Origin: Chinchilla lanigera
Taxonomy: Eukaryota > Chordata > Mammalia > Rodentia > Chinchillidae
Length of the DNA: 64,000 bases
Assembly (NCBI RefSeq): GCF_000276665.1
Contig: NW_004955425.1
Location: 19,705,799-19,769,798, forward strand
Direction of reading: 5' to 3'
Shown one piece after another: positions 34,961-46,829 of this stretch (positions are counted from its first letter, which is position 1; every line of letters starts with the position of its first letter). Below the pieces are notes generated by a model, which was given only the letters and a program-made list of their open reading frames with translations, made no database searches and was not told where the DNA came from. A program made the position numbers and the translations under genes.

Positions 34961-35424
34961 AACCCATCTGAGCTCAGACAATTTCTTGCTCTCACCTCAC
35001 ACACCCACACATGGACTTCTTGAATACACAGTCCTATTCACAACCTGGAAAGGTTTTCAGTAGTCTTGCTGAGATCAACAAAGAGGCATGACAGTTTTTA
35101 AAGTACTTTGAACATTTCTTAAATATTACTGAATTTTTCTGAGATGAAGTGAATAAATTACGTCTTCTAACCTACTATAATAAACACTCCTTCAGTCAAT
35201 ATGTTTTCATTGTGTCAATGCCATGATAGACAATGAACAGTGTATTTTATTTTCAATGTTCCACTCTGCTGACCATACAAAATATTTCACCTTTTCAAGG
35301 CTCTGCCAATATATACTTACCTCCCTAATACTTCTCTGACAGAACATTATTTTTGCAAAATGTGTGAATCTCAATTCCACATAATAATAATAAGTAGCTT
35401 TATTTTAGGAAGTAATAAAATTTA

Positions 35425-35800
35425 AGGATTAAGAGTCCAGGTCCTAAGAGCAGACAGCATAGGTTTGACTCTTCACTCATTAGCTATGGAAGTTTGTCCT
35501 TGCCCCTAAAATCCTTTTCTTTTTCATCTCTTACATTATCTCTTCTAACTTGTTTAGATAATGAATTTGATCCCTCATTTTTCTCCAAATTGAACACTAA
35601 CTTGCACAAGGTAGCTCAGCTAGTTAAGTAACATAGGCAAAATTCTGCCCAAATCTACCTCCAATTCCATGCTGTAACTATAATGCAATGCTTCTTTTAT
35701 TGTCTGATGTACTCATTACCAAAAACCTTGTGAGATATTATTGCCTTTTGTGTATAAATGTAGAAACAGGGTAAGAAAGATTAAGTTAGCTGTCAAATGA
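35425..35800. repeat. Two MIR-like fragments in opposite orientation
   Basis: 35425-35500 (CAGACAGCATAGGTTTGACT ... TTAGCTATGGAAGTTTGTCC) reads as forward MIR. 35590-35800 (AAGGTAGCTCAGCTAGTTAA; AAATGTAGAAACAGGGTAAG) reads as reverse MIR parts. Diverged. Confidence 0.5.
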
Positions 35801-35984
35801 TTGTGTTAAAAGAGAAGATTAAGGCTACTAATCCAATATTATTGAACCCCAAATCCAAACATATTCTACTACTCTCAGGAAATGGAGATAAGGACACTTG
35901 GAAAACCTCAAAATCTACCTCTACCTCAATCTGTTTTACACTCCACTTTTTGTGCCCACTTGCCTTCAAGGAAAAGAATCAAAA

Positions 35985-36061
35985 TCTCTCTCTATCTCTC
36001 TCTGTCTCTCTCTCTGTCTCTCTCCCCCTCTCTCCCTCTCTCCCCATCTCTCCTCTCTCTT
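35985..36061. repeat. (TC)n pyrimidine tract
   Basis: Imperfect CT repeat about 75 nt long with A, G and CC interruptions. The Ser/Leu-rich open frames across it are artefacts. Confidence 0.95.
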
Positions 36062-36274
36062 CCTTTACCTTTCATTCCATGGCTTTCTTCTCCTGGGCTT
36101 GATCTCAAAACAAATTCTTTTGCAATTATTTCTTGATTATATTTGCAGTCCTCTCACAGCCTACTATGTACACACTGGACAGGGAGTTGGTAGTAGAAGA
36201 GCAACTATTTGTTCTAGTCAGATCACCTCTTAGGAGGCACAAGCCTAAACACTGGAAAATACTAAAGAACAATG

Positions 36275-36276
<2 letters not shown>

Positions 36277-36315
<39 letters not shown>
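36277..36315. repeat. (GT)19 microsatellite
   Basis: Thirty-nine bases of uninterrupted GT, reading CA on the CTNNA3 strand. Confidence 0.97.
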
Positions 36316-36317
<2 letters not shown>

Positions 36318-36504
36318 GCTGCTTTGTTCCATTACAAGTTCCCTGTTACAAAGTTCTGCCTTATCACTCATCACAGGCCCAACAACAATAGAGCCAAGAG
36401 ACCAATGACTGAACCTGAAAGTCAAAATAAATCTCTCCTTCTTCACACTGAATTTTCTCAGGTTTTATGTCATAGTGACTAAAGGCCGACTAACAGTGAC
36501 GAAG

Positions 36505-36790
36505 TACAGAAAAGATCAGTCACTGTGGAAATCAGTATGAAGGTGCCTCAAAAACTGAAAAGCCCACTGCTGAGTATGTAGCCAAAGGAAAGGAAGTCGA
36601 TATGCCAGAGATACCTGCAAGACCACGCCCATGCAGTATTATCCACAATAGTCAAGAAATAGAACTTCCCTAAGTGTCTACCAACAGATACACAAAGAAA
36701 ATGGGGTACATATACAAAATGAAATATGACATGAAGAAGGAACTCCTGTCACTGGCGACAACATGGATAAATCTGAGGAGAACAGCAAAT
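36505..36790 (+). mobile_element. L1 late-ORF2 fragment
   Basis: CACTGTGGAAATCAGTATGA, CTGAGTATGTAGCCAAAGGA, CCCTAAGTGTCTACCAACAG and AACATGGATAAATCTGAGG are the last part of ORF2. The next L1 starts earlier in ORF2, so this is a separate insertion. Confidence 0.75.
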
Positions 36791-38344
36791 GCTAGAAAGA
36801 TGGGTAACAACAAAAACTGGCTATCCTTACAAAATAAAAACTACTGTTTTGTTATCACTACTTCTATTCAACATAATACATGAAGTCCTGTCCAGAACAA
36901 TTAGTCAGGATGGAAATGAAAGGCATCCAGACTGCAAGTAAAGAAGTGAAATTGCTTTTGTTTGCAGATGGCATGATCTTATATATTGCAAACTCGAACA
37001 ACTCCCCCTCAAAATTTTTAGAAATAATAAATGAATTCATTAAAATTGCAGGTTACAAAATCAATATACAAATGATAAAATGTATTGTTATGTATTAACA
37101 ACCTAATATCCAAAAAGAAAACAAAAGTACAATTTATGTTATATCAAAAACAAATAAATTACTTAGAAATAAATTTAATCATGAGTTTAAAAATCTATGC
37201 ACTAAAAATTATAAGACCTTGCTGAAATAAATTGAAGACACAAATAAATGAAAAAATATCCCATGTCATGGATCAGAAGAATTAATATTGTTAAAACGTA
37301 GGACTCAAAGTGACATTTAGAGTCAATGAAAACCTCCAAAAATTCCAGTGACATTCTTCAAAAAAATAGAAAAAGCAATCCTAAGATCACATGGAACTAT
37401 AAAAGATTAATACCACTAATGTACTAAAGCAAGAAAAACAAAGGAGCAGGCATCACATTTGATTTCAAAGTACATTAAAAGCCTCCATAATCAAAACAGT
37501 ATGATGCCCCATAAAAGTAATGCATACACCAAGTGGAACAGAACTGGCAGCCCAGAAATAAACCTGCACAGATACACTCAACTAATACTTGGTAAAAACA
37601 CAAAGAATATACAATAGGTAAATGACATATTTACCTCTTCAAAAAATGATTCTGGGAAAACTAGTTATCTGTCTGCAAAAGAATAAAATGCACCCCTTAT
37701 ATTACACAGTGCACAAAACCAATTTGAAATAGATTAACCACTTAAAAGTAAGACCTGCAACGTAAAACTCACAGAAGAAAGCACTGGGCGAAGCTCCTTG
37801 ACACTGGCTTTGGCAATGACTTTTTAATTTTAACACCTAAAGCAGAAGCAACAAAAGCAAAAATAAATGAAACTATATCAAACTAAAAAGTCTCTCTACA
37901 GCAAAGAAAATAATTAACAATGTGAAAAGACAACCTATAAAACTGGAAAACTATTTGTAAGACATACATCTGATAAAGTGTTAATATCTAAAATATACAA
38001 ACTCAACAGCAAAAGAAGATCTAATTTAAAATGGTCAAAGAACCTAAATACATCTTTCTGAAAAGAAGACATACCAATGGCCAACCGTTTGGTAAAAGAT
38101 ACCCAATCTTACTAATCAATAGGGAAATTATAGTCAAAATCACTACATCACCTAACTTCTGTTAGGATGGAAATTATCAAAATGACCAAAAATAGTAGCT
38201 GCTGGAGAGGCTGTGCAGAAAAGACAAGACTTGTATACTGTGGGTACGAGTGGAAAATGATACAGTCTTTAAGAGAAATAATATGCAGTTTTCTCAAACC
38301 AATTAAAATTTAAACTATCATGTGATAAAATAGTCCTCGTATAT

Positions 38345-38635
38345 ATGTATACACAGGATAGCCAGCATAGTTGTACTACTGACATTTATTGCTCTATCGA
38401 AAGGAACAGTTAATGTTTAATTGTTTGATCAATCTTACATGCCTATATCTGTTTATCTGAGTAACCAATTTGAAGTTACATAAATATGTAATACAATAAC
38501 CATTGTCAAATTCCTATCACCTTGTCTGAAATTCTGTATTGCTTGTATTGGTTTTGTGTTAGTTTGTAAATGTATGTGTGTTTGTTGATATGTTTTCATT
38601 CTTTTATCTTTAAAATAAAAAACAGTCTTATTTCT
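38345..38635 (+). mobile_element. L1 3'-end fragment nested in L1
   Basis: Aligns with the terminal unit of the L1 at 34690-34960 (TATCTGAGTAACCAATTTGAAG; AACCATTGTCAAATTCCTAT) and with 6130 and 43270. It splits the 'tactt ctgggtatatac' stretch of host ORF2, with similar words AGTCCTCGTATATATG and AGTCTTATTTCTAGG on both sides. Confidence 0.6.
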
Positions 38636-38737
38636 AGGTATATACACACAGCAAGTTAAAGTAATAGCTCAAACTGATAATTTCACTAGCCAAGATATAT
38701 AAACTACCTGAGTGTCTACCAATGAATGAGGAAGATG

Positions 38738-38837
38738 NNNNNNNNNNNNNNNNNNNNNNNNNNNNNNNNNNNNNNNNNNNNNNNNNNNNNNNNNNNNNNN
38801 NNNNNNNNNNNNNNNNNNNNNNNNNNNNNNNNNNNNN
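38738..38837. other. Assembly gap (100 N)
   Basis: Exactly 100 N, the usual placeholder for a gap of unknown size. The right flank is ATATATATAT, so the gap probably hides a TA-rich simple repeat within the L1. Confidence 0.99.
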
Positions 38838-39457
38838 ATATATATATAAATATATTCATACACAATGGAATTTACATAGCCATAAACAGACACAGAAATT
38901 CTGCAATTTGTGACACCATGGATGAACCCAGAGTACATTATGTTAAGGAAGTAAGACTGACAGAGCCTCAGTACTGTTTTACATGTGGAACCTACAAAAG
39001 TCAAGGCCATGACACAGAGTAGAATGGTAGCTGCCTGAAGTGGAGATGAGATGTTGATCAAGAGGTGTAAACTGTGGTTAAAAGATGAACACATTCTGGT
39101 GAACCAGTGTACAGCATGGGTGATGATATATGTGTTAATTAGATTGTGATAATCATTGGACAATGTACATGTAGGTCAAATTATCACTTTGTCTACCTTG
39201 AATATGAGGTATGGTTGAAAAACACAGCAAATGTTTGAACTTTTTAAAGTTATTACAATAAAATAAACATTGCCATTAACTTCCCTCTAAATATTCCCTC
39301 TCATTCTGAGTACATATATCCCATCACTTTGGTCTTTGAGGCAGTTCTGGAAGTCTTCTTTTGTGAAGAGGATCAATGGCACTGTGTCTTTTATTATCAT
39401 GTTTTTTTTTAAATCAAAACATACACTCCATATTTTTATCACCTCACATATACATGG

Positions 39458-39830
39458 TGTTATACTTTGTGTCTGGATGTCCCCCCAAAGCCTCATGCAG
39501 TCATGGGCAGGACTAGAGTTTATGATTGATCCATGGTCCAGTGCTGGGATTATGGGTGTGAGTGCTACACCCACCCTGGGGTGGGTAGTTTGCACACAAT
39601 GTAAGGGAGGAAAAGAGGTTGCTTGCTGCCACTCCTCCCTTTTTGCTCTGGTTGCTTTTGCTGTCTTCCATGGCCATGAACTGTTGCCCTCTACCATGTG
39701 GGACTCTGCCTTGGAGCCAGCCAAGTATGGACTAAAACCTCCACAAACTGTGAGCTAAATAAATCTTTCCTTCCTTAATTTTAGGCATCAGGTATTTTGT
39801 CTCAGCAATGAGAGAAAAGTAACCAAGACA
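39458..39830 (+). mobile_element. Rodent MaLR LTR (solo)
   Basis: Starts TGTTATACTTTGTGTCTGG and CCCCCCAAAGCCTCATGCAG, and ends AACCAAGACA. The flanking pentamers CATGG and CATTG are a 4-of-5 target duplication. It has ACTAAAACCTCCACAAACTG and AATAAATCTTTCC (polyadenylation region). Open frames of about 140 codons on both strands lie inside and are not genes. Confidence 0.8.
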
Positions 39831-39839
39831 CATTGTATA

Positions 39840-40590
39840 TTTGTTAAATATTTAAAATGTCTAAAAATTAAAAAATAAGCATACTCTTATAATCCAGCAG
39901 TCATACTCCTTGCCCAAAGGAGTTTAACTTTTATGTACTCACAAAATCCTGCACACTGATGTTTATAATAGCCATATATTTAATTGTTAAACTTTGAAGT
40001 AACCAAGTTTTTTTAAAATTTTCTTTAAAATAAAATTTTTAAAAAACCAAGCTATCCTTTAGTAGGTAGCAAAGTACGGTACATCAGGACAATGGTATAT
40101 TATTCAGCACTAAAAAAGCCACAAAAGACATCGAGGACTCTTCACTCTGTATCACGGCGTTAAAGAAGGTTGTCCGACATTGCTACATCTCACACAATTC
40201 CAACTATGTGACACACTGAACAGGAAAACATATACAGAGACAATAAAATGTCAGCAGTGGCCAAGGGTTCATGATGGGAAAAGAGATGGTGAGGCAGAGA
40301 ACCAAAACTTTTCAGAGCAGTAAAAATACTCTGAAGGGATTCATGTCATCATATACTTTTCCAAATCCATATATGTACAACACCAACAGTAAACCCTAAC
40401 ATGAACTGTGGAATTTTGTAAATTTTTGTTAATGTGGGTGCACCAAGCACACTCTACTACTCTGATGGGCAATGCTAATAATGGGGAGCTATTCATGTGT
40501 GGGGACAGAAGATAGATGGGACAACTCTGTACCTTCCTCTCAAATTTGTTGTGAACCTCACTTCTCTATACAATAATTAAAATAATAAGA
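39840..40590 (+). mobile_element. L1 3' end (old subfamily)
   Basis: CCAGCAGTCATACTCCTTGC, GATGTTTATAATAGCCATAT, GTATATTATTCAGCACTAAA and CTATGTGACACACTGAACAG are late ORF2. A diverged 3' UTR reaches AATAATTAAAATAATAAG. Confidence 0.75.
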
Positions 40591-40599
40591 GAACAAAGG

Positions 40600-43265
40600 C
40601 ATATCAACTCAAAGTATTAGCGCTCTTCTTTAGTGGAGTCACAAAAAAATGAATGCAAATCTTGGCCCTTCACTCACGGATGGAAAGTAACTCACATTGC
40701 CTGAGCTTTTATTCCATCCCTTAGAAGTAGAGAAAAGGAAGCCTATTATCTACCATCCAGGACCTTAATTAAGGTGGCTTCACAAAATGTTTTCTCCTCT
40801 AGTGGGCTAGCCCCATCTCAGTAGTTTACTGGCCACTTTTGCCTTTACATATGCTAGTACCTACACCTGATACATATAACCACAGGCTCTTGTGTAGGAA
40901 GCTACATGTTCTGAAGCAGAACATTCTAATATATCACAGAGGTGTATCAGGTACTCATTTATTCCAAAAATATTTATTAATCATTGAATATTTTCCAGAG
41001 TCTGAACAAAGTTTTGCCCATGCATTACCAGGACAGGTAGAATTTACTTTTAAAAAATCTTAGACAGGTTAAAGTATAAAATCAATATAGCTGGGAAAAG
41101 TTTTCTGTATTTTAATAAACATGATGTAATACACTCTATTCATCATTCACATACTCTATATTCTGTGATGGGATTGACCCAATTTGCATTCAAAACACTA
41201 AAAATCTTACACCTATTCTCCAAAGTAAAATTGCCTATCAAAAGAGATGCAGCTATGATTATAATCAAGTACCAACATTCTTCACAAAAACACATGCTAT
41301 GCCTGGAGTCGAAAGCAGAAGAAATAATAACCACATAGCATAAATAATGTTTCTCAAGCAACTACATTATCAGTCTTCAGAGTGAGTGATAAAAGTATAA
41401 CAAAATTCTTCCTTCTGGTTATCAACAGGATAACTATTGGGAGAACTCACAGGCTCATCTATGAATATCCCTTATTTTAGAGCACTCCCACTTAAAGAAA
41501 GGAAGCTTTCTATATGAAAAATACAACATGCAAACAGTAAACTGCAAATCAGGAAAATGATCAACACAAATTATTTATGCTACTTGAGTAAATTAGCATT
41601 AATTTATATACACAGCAATTTAACTACCTATTTAGCGATAGTAAGTCAAAATTACATGACTTGCATTTTGTTGTATATTAATCAGTATGAAATAAAACTG
41701 GAAAATATTTTTAAGACATACTCAATAAATTGTAAATTAAATAAGATATATTCAGATTCCTTTGAAATTTTTTCTCTAAATGATCAGTGCAAGTCTTTTT
41801 AAGCAACCCCAAAAGCACTGTGATAATGGCTCCCCTGGAACACTGAAAAACTGTCAGTCATATCATTCATTTCACCTGAGGTAGTAACTCTTTCCTCAGT
41901 ACATTTATGTCAGAGTTCAGCAATCAGTCTAGGCCTAATACCATAATTTGAGTTCTTTGTTTTTGTCTTGGAACAGAAATAATAAAAAAAAACTTACAAG
42001 GATTTTCTTATTTTCAAAACTTTTGTATTAAATAATCATAACATAAGCACTTCTGAAGTGTTGATTTTGTAATATCCTGATATTAAATAGGATATTGAAT
42101 GAACTTTAGTACATATTCTTCCATAACATTGCTGACTGAACAAACTATTTACTGCAAGAGCATGGCAAGACTTCCTGATTCTCTTTTGGAAATATATGTT
42201 TTGAATGTTTGACTTATCTTCATATATGGTTTATTTCTGAAACACCTGAAATGTTTTAAACGTATATGTGCAGGGGTAATTTAACCTATTCTGTCTATGA
42301 GCTGGGGATGGAGCTCAGTGTTAGAGTGCTTGCCTACCATGAGTGAGGCCCTGGATTTGACTCCAGCATCTCAAGAACAAACAAACTTACTCTGTTTACA
42401 ATGGAGTCAGAGAAAATACAGGTGATTTTTACATACAATAATATTACTCATAAAAATATAGCATATCTGCCAATATTTTTTGCTTACTTTTAATCCTTAT
42501 TGTCTCCATAATGTTATACATGTTCTATTTTCTGTGTCCATGGATTTTACTGATTCCAAGTCAATTAAATACAACTCTGCAAATTTAAATAAACATTTGA
42601 ATTGTTCCTGCCATTTCCAAGATTTATAACAGTTGTTATGCCTGTGGAGTTGTCCCAGAAAGTATCCCATCAGCAAAGAAAGAAAAGACACACAAGGGGC
42701 AAATGGAAAAAATGAGTAATTCCATTTGTGGTTTATTTCTATTTGACTCTCCCTCCACTTCTGTCTATAATTGTGTCCTCTGGGAGAAATAGCAGGTTAA
42801 GTACAAGCCCTGGATTCATGTGTGGATTGTGTATAGTAAGCACCGTGAAAAAAGAAAACAGAAAAAAAGAAAGAAAGGCAGGCAGTATGGCAGAGTCAGA
42901 CCTGATAACTATAAAATTTCCAAAGTTGTATCTGCCCTAGCTTTGAACAGTTATGCATGTTAACAATCCTTCCAGGTGGTGGCCCTTTCTCGATAACAGC
43001 ATCCTTCAGAAGTGTTGAGACAGTCCCTCGGGCTTCCCCCTTACTCTGGGGAGCTGCCATGTTAAGATGGTGGATATTCTGAAAATGTTGAAATTCAATC
43101 AACTGGAGATGTTCTTGCCATGAAAAAAGTTTAAAATCTACTCTTTTCCTGTAATTGAATATGTAATTAAGTATAAATTAGCTCAAACATTTCTAGTAAA
43201 CTGGGGCTAAAGAATAAAATTGTTCTAACAATTGCATTTGAAAATCCCTATTGGGATGTGTTAGC
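40600..43265. other. AT-rich intron sequence with one old ID SINE
   Basis: No coding sequence recognised; only the ID copy at 42301-42386 can be named. Confidence 0.5.
42301..42386 (+). repeat. Old ID SINE
   Basis: GCTGGGGATGGAGCTCAGTG, TAGAGTGCTTGCCTACCATG and GAGGCCCTGGATTTGACTCC, then an A-rich tail. The GAGGCCCTGG form differs from the AAGGTCGTGAG form of the younger copies here, so it is an older subfamily. Confidence 0.85.
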
Positions 43266-43269
43266 CTGG

Positions 43270-43505
43270 GTTTTTTATTTTTACTTTTTATTCTCTTTAG
43301 TGGTTTGATCAGTTTTGCGTTCTTACATCTGGTAATCTGAGCGACTTCGTTGAAGATAACAATATGTAATATAACAACCACTGTTAATTCCTATCATTTT
43401 GTTCAGAAACCGTGTATCCTTTGTAACACCTTTGCTCTGTTTTGTTTTTGTCTATGTTGTTGGTATTTTGCTATTGTTCCTTTTTTATTACTCTCTTTAA
43501 AATTA
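43270..43505 (+). mobile_element. L1 3'-end fragment of the recurring family
   Basis: AATCTGAGCGACTTCGTTGA, GAAGATAACAATATGTAATA, CACTGTTAATTCCTATCATT, and an A-rich end near 43500. The closest partner is 6130-6375. Confidence 0.65.
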
Positions 43506-43509
43506 AATA

Positions 43510-45605
43510 AATAACTAAAAGGAATGTTACATAAAGGTGCACTTTACTGTCTTGGTAAGAAATTAGGATAAAATTTTGTTGACACCTAAGGACGCACACT
43601 GAAGTGCTGTCCAAAGGAATGTTATGGGCTTATGAAATTTTCTATATGTGTAATGGTCCATGTAGCAGCTATAGATACTTGAAATGTGGGTAGTACAAGT
43701 AAGAAACTCCATTTTTAGTTTGAAAAACTATTACTAATTTTAAATTCAGATACCCACTATGACTCATGGCTGTGAGACAGTGCAGTTCTTGACAGTGGTT
43801 TCAGCTTACTCTCCATGGTGTGAGACTCTTTGGCTGTGACCCCTCCTTAGCAAGGCCTCACTAGGTGCATGGCAGTGATGATGCCTGCACCGCACAAGGG
43901 GAGCTCAGAACTCTGCACTGCTATGTTACCTAGAAAACCTCTCCTCCCTCAGAACAACTGCCTGTGTCTATACCAGGAGAGGCTGACTAATTTTGATTAA
44001 AAACACTCTTTCCCTAAACTAATGGGCATCCTTGGAGAAAACAGCAGTAAATAGAAATTTAAGCTGTTGCCAGTCATTAAGGCCCTCCTTTATTGGGTAC
44101 TTTTCCCTGATGGCCAGCTAGAAATAAGTTAACATTAAAAAAAGGCAGCTCCAATGAATGTGAGTCACAGTACAAACAAACAGGAAGCAAGTCTCAGGCA
44201 GCTAGAGATCCTGGGCATCAGTAGGAAAAGAGCTAAGAAATATCCTAAAAAAAAGAATTCTAAAAGGAAACATGGAAAGGATCATCAAAAATAATATCCA
44301 TCCGTTTCACACAGTAACTCATTCTGCCCTCACTAAAACTTTCACTTTTGTTAAAGGAAGCTGTTGCTGGTACTGACCCTGACAGGGTATAAGAATGTGA
44401 CCGGAAATGTCAGTCCCTGGCTCACACACTGTCCACATTAAGGTTATTTGTGAAGAAATCCACAAGTTATGAATTTGGCATTGTTCAGATATTTATGCTT
44501 TCTTAGTTACATAATGACATACTCAAAAGTTGGTCAGAAAAATGTTAAACCAAGATCTTTCCTTCTGTGCTCTGCTGTTTCTATCCTTCTGGAGAATTTC
44601 ACTGCAGATCCTTACTTTTGCCCTTGGGGCTTATCAGTCTGGTTTACATATTTCTGATTATCAGGGAACATGAAATGAGAAATGCAAGGAGGAGATGGGC
44701 GAGGGAAAGGAGGGAGCAGCAAAGAAAAGAAGAAAGAGGAGGAGAGGGCAGAGGGGAGCTAAGAGGAGACAGAGAGGAAACCTAAAGTGTGGGACAGAGG
44801 AGAGGGATGTAAAAAGGAGACAACATAATAAGGAAGAAAGTGAGGGAAAAACACTCTGCTAAGAGTTCTTCTGTCAGGCACATTAGCAAAAATAAAACCA
44901 AGCTGCTCCTGTTCAATGAATGATTCAGCAGAACACTGAAGTAAAAGGGAATGGTGAGTACAAAGAAACCGAGCAAGTCAGCCAAATAGAAACCCAGCTT
45001 TCATCATTAGGGAAGACTTTTAAAGGCCACTGGCCTTTATATTTTTATGAACTATGGTATTCAACGTGTCTCTCTCTAAACTTTTAGAATATCTTCATAG
45101 CTTTGGCAAATGACATGCAGAACAATATTAAAGACAATGTTAAAAGAATGCATGAACCACATAGCCAGTCTATTTTTTCAAGAAGACACTGATCTTATGC
45201 AGGGTGATCTGTTAGTGAGAACATAAACTATGTACTCTACATTAAGCAAGGCATAATGCTATGGAGGAAGATTCCATCACTGGACTCCCTCTAGACTTCT
45301 CCAGTCACGATACTAAAACCCCTAATTTACCCTTAATGGCCAAACAAAAGTGTGAGTAAGCCTCTTTCTTCTTCTGCAGACAAAGAAAAAAGCCATTTGA
45401 GCATGAAAGCCAAAAATTGTGTTTGGAAGCAGTACCCTATCAAATGAGATACAAGCAGAGGTGCATATCCGAACAGCAAACAGGAGAGATGTTTTGGGTA
45501 CCAGTGAAAACTAATTTAAGAAGAATGGACTGAACTGTTTTCTGGAGTCTGGAGGAGAAATGATTAAAGAGTTTGCAGATTAACTTAGTCACGAACTTCC
45601 CTGCA
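43510..45605. other. Intron sequence, mostly unique
   Basis: Nothing named except the purine tract at 44660-44850. A GC-richer block at 43750-43990 has no resemblance to a known gene. Confidence 0.5.
44660..44850. repeat. Polypurine (GGA/GA-rich) tract
   Basis: Roughly 190 bp in which the plus strand is overwhelmingly A and G (GGGCGAGGGAAAGGAGGGAG, AGAAGAAAGAGGAGGAGAGG). The CTNNA3 transcript strand is therefore pyrimidine-rich. Confidence 0.85.
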
Positions 45606-45608
45606 GCT

Positions 45609-45944
45609 GTGCCTTGGATACAATGCAGTGTGTCCCACCAAAACTCCATGTTGGGGCTCACTCCTCGATTGAGAGGTGGTGGACCCTTTAAGAGAAATAA
45701 TGCTTCTCTGACAGGAGTGAGTCCTAGCTCTGGAGGGGCTGTGCTGTGAGGTCTGCTCTCTTGCCTTCTTGCATCCCCTCTTGTCATGTGACCCCTTTTG
45801 ATCCTTTCTACTATGAGGCCCTCACGAGAGGCACAGCAGATGCTAATGCCAACCTCTTGAGCCTTTAAAACTGTGAACCATAATAAACCTCTAATTGCCC
45901 AGGCTCAGGTATTTTATTATAGCAATAGAAAGTGAACTGAGACA
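45609..45944 (+). mobile_element. MaLR LTR
   Basis: CAAAACTCCATGTTGGGGCT, GAGAGGTGGTGGACCCTTTA, AACTGTGAACCATAATAAAC and the GGCTCAGGTATTTTATTATA...GACA end. It is a different subfamily from the 39458/48352/56917 group. Confidence 0.7.
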
Positions 45945-46710
45945 CCTGTTACGCCATATTCAAAGATTTGGTGAGAGAAAAGACTGTGGAAACTTCAAAA
46001 TGTGCTCAGAAATACAGAGATCAAAAACAAATAGGAACTCTTTAAGCAGAAAGTATCCAGCATCTTAATTTAAGAGAGTTTTAAAGTAAGACAAGATACC
46101 TGGATACTTCCCCAAGAAAGCACAAAACTCTTTCAGGGCCAATACCTTATGTTAATATAACTTCGACTTCAGCCCAAATGTGACTTTTTCTCACCAGGAT
46201 TTCTGAGAAGTCTCCTTGGGGACTGCATCCTTCTTGCAGGAGGTAAAGTGACCCCAATTCTAAATCTCTTCCCAATCTACTCCATTAAGGCCAGGAAGTG
46301 GAAATTTGGATCAGGTCAAAATTCTCTAATGCTTTCCCCAACTTGAGCTCCTCCTGCTATTTCAAGACACGCTGGATGCCAACAGGAAGGGACTAACAGT
46401 CTATTGTGCTTTCCTCATTAATTCCATCAAAGTCCAAAATGTTATAGATGCACTTTTTGTTTCTTTTTTCAATAACTTTAATATCAGCATCACAAACATT
46501 ATTACATTTTACCACAAATAGTTATGAATATTTGGACATGGTTATCCCCTAATGTATGAAATATCAGTTAACATAGTGTGTTATCACTGCCTCCAGTAGG
46601 TCATGTCTCCTTACGTGTCATCCTATTTTTCTATCAAGAGGTCAGTTGACTTCAGCTGATGGTTTCTCTGACTGGGCAATGAACCTAAAGGTTGTATCTA
46701 TTGATTATAT

Positions 46711-46828
46711 CAGCAGGATGTGGTGGTACACCCTTGTGATCCCAGCACTTGGGAGGCTGAGCCAGGAGAATCACCATGAGTTCAAGGCCATCCTGAACTA
46801 CATAGCAACACCTTGTCTCCAAGAAAAC
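46711..46828 (+). repeat. B1 SINE
   Basis: CAGCAGGATGTGGTGGTACA, GATCCCAGCACTTGGGAGGC, GAGTTCAAGGCCATCCTGAA and the CTTGTCTCCAAGAAAA end. A single copy of the 29-bp unit. Confidence 0.9.
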
Positions 46829-46829
46829 A

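Larger units (their letters stand above)
36795..39260 (+). mobile_element. L1 body from the ORF2 palm to the 3' end, with an insertion and an assembly gap
   Basis: 36880-37098 translates to a reverse-transcriptase palm segment (KLLLFADGMILYIA ... FIKIAGYKINIQ). The catalytic F-A-D-D box reads FADG, one catalytic aspartate lost. ORF2 continues to 38340, is interrupted by another L1 3' end at 38345-38635, resumes at TTCTAGGTATATACACACAG, and passes the N gap to an L1-type end at 39260. Confidence 0.8.

Noticed and set aside
39287..39758. Open frames of 140-145 codons on both strands
   Set aside because: They fall within a MaLR solo LTR; opposite-strand overlap and LTR sequence explain them.
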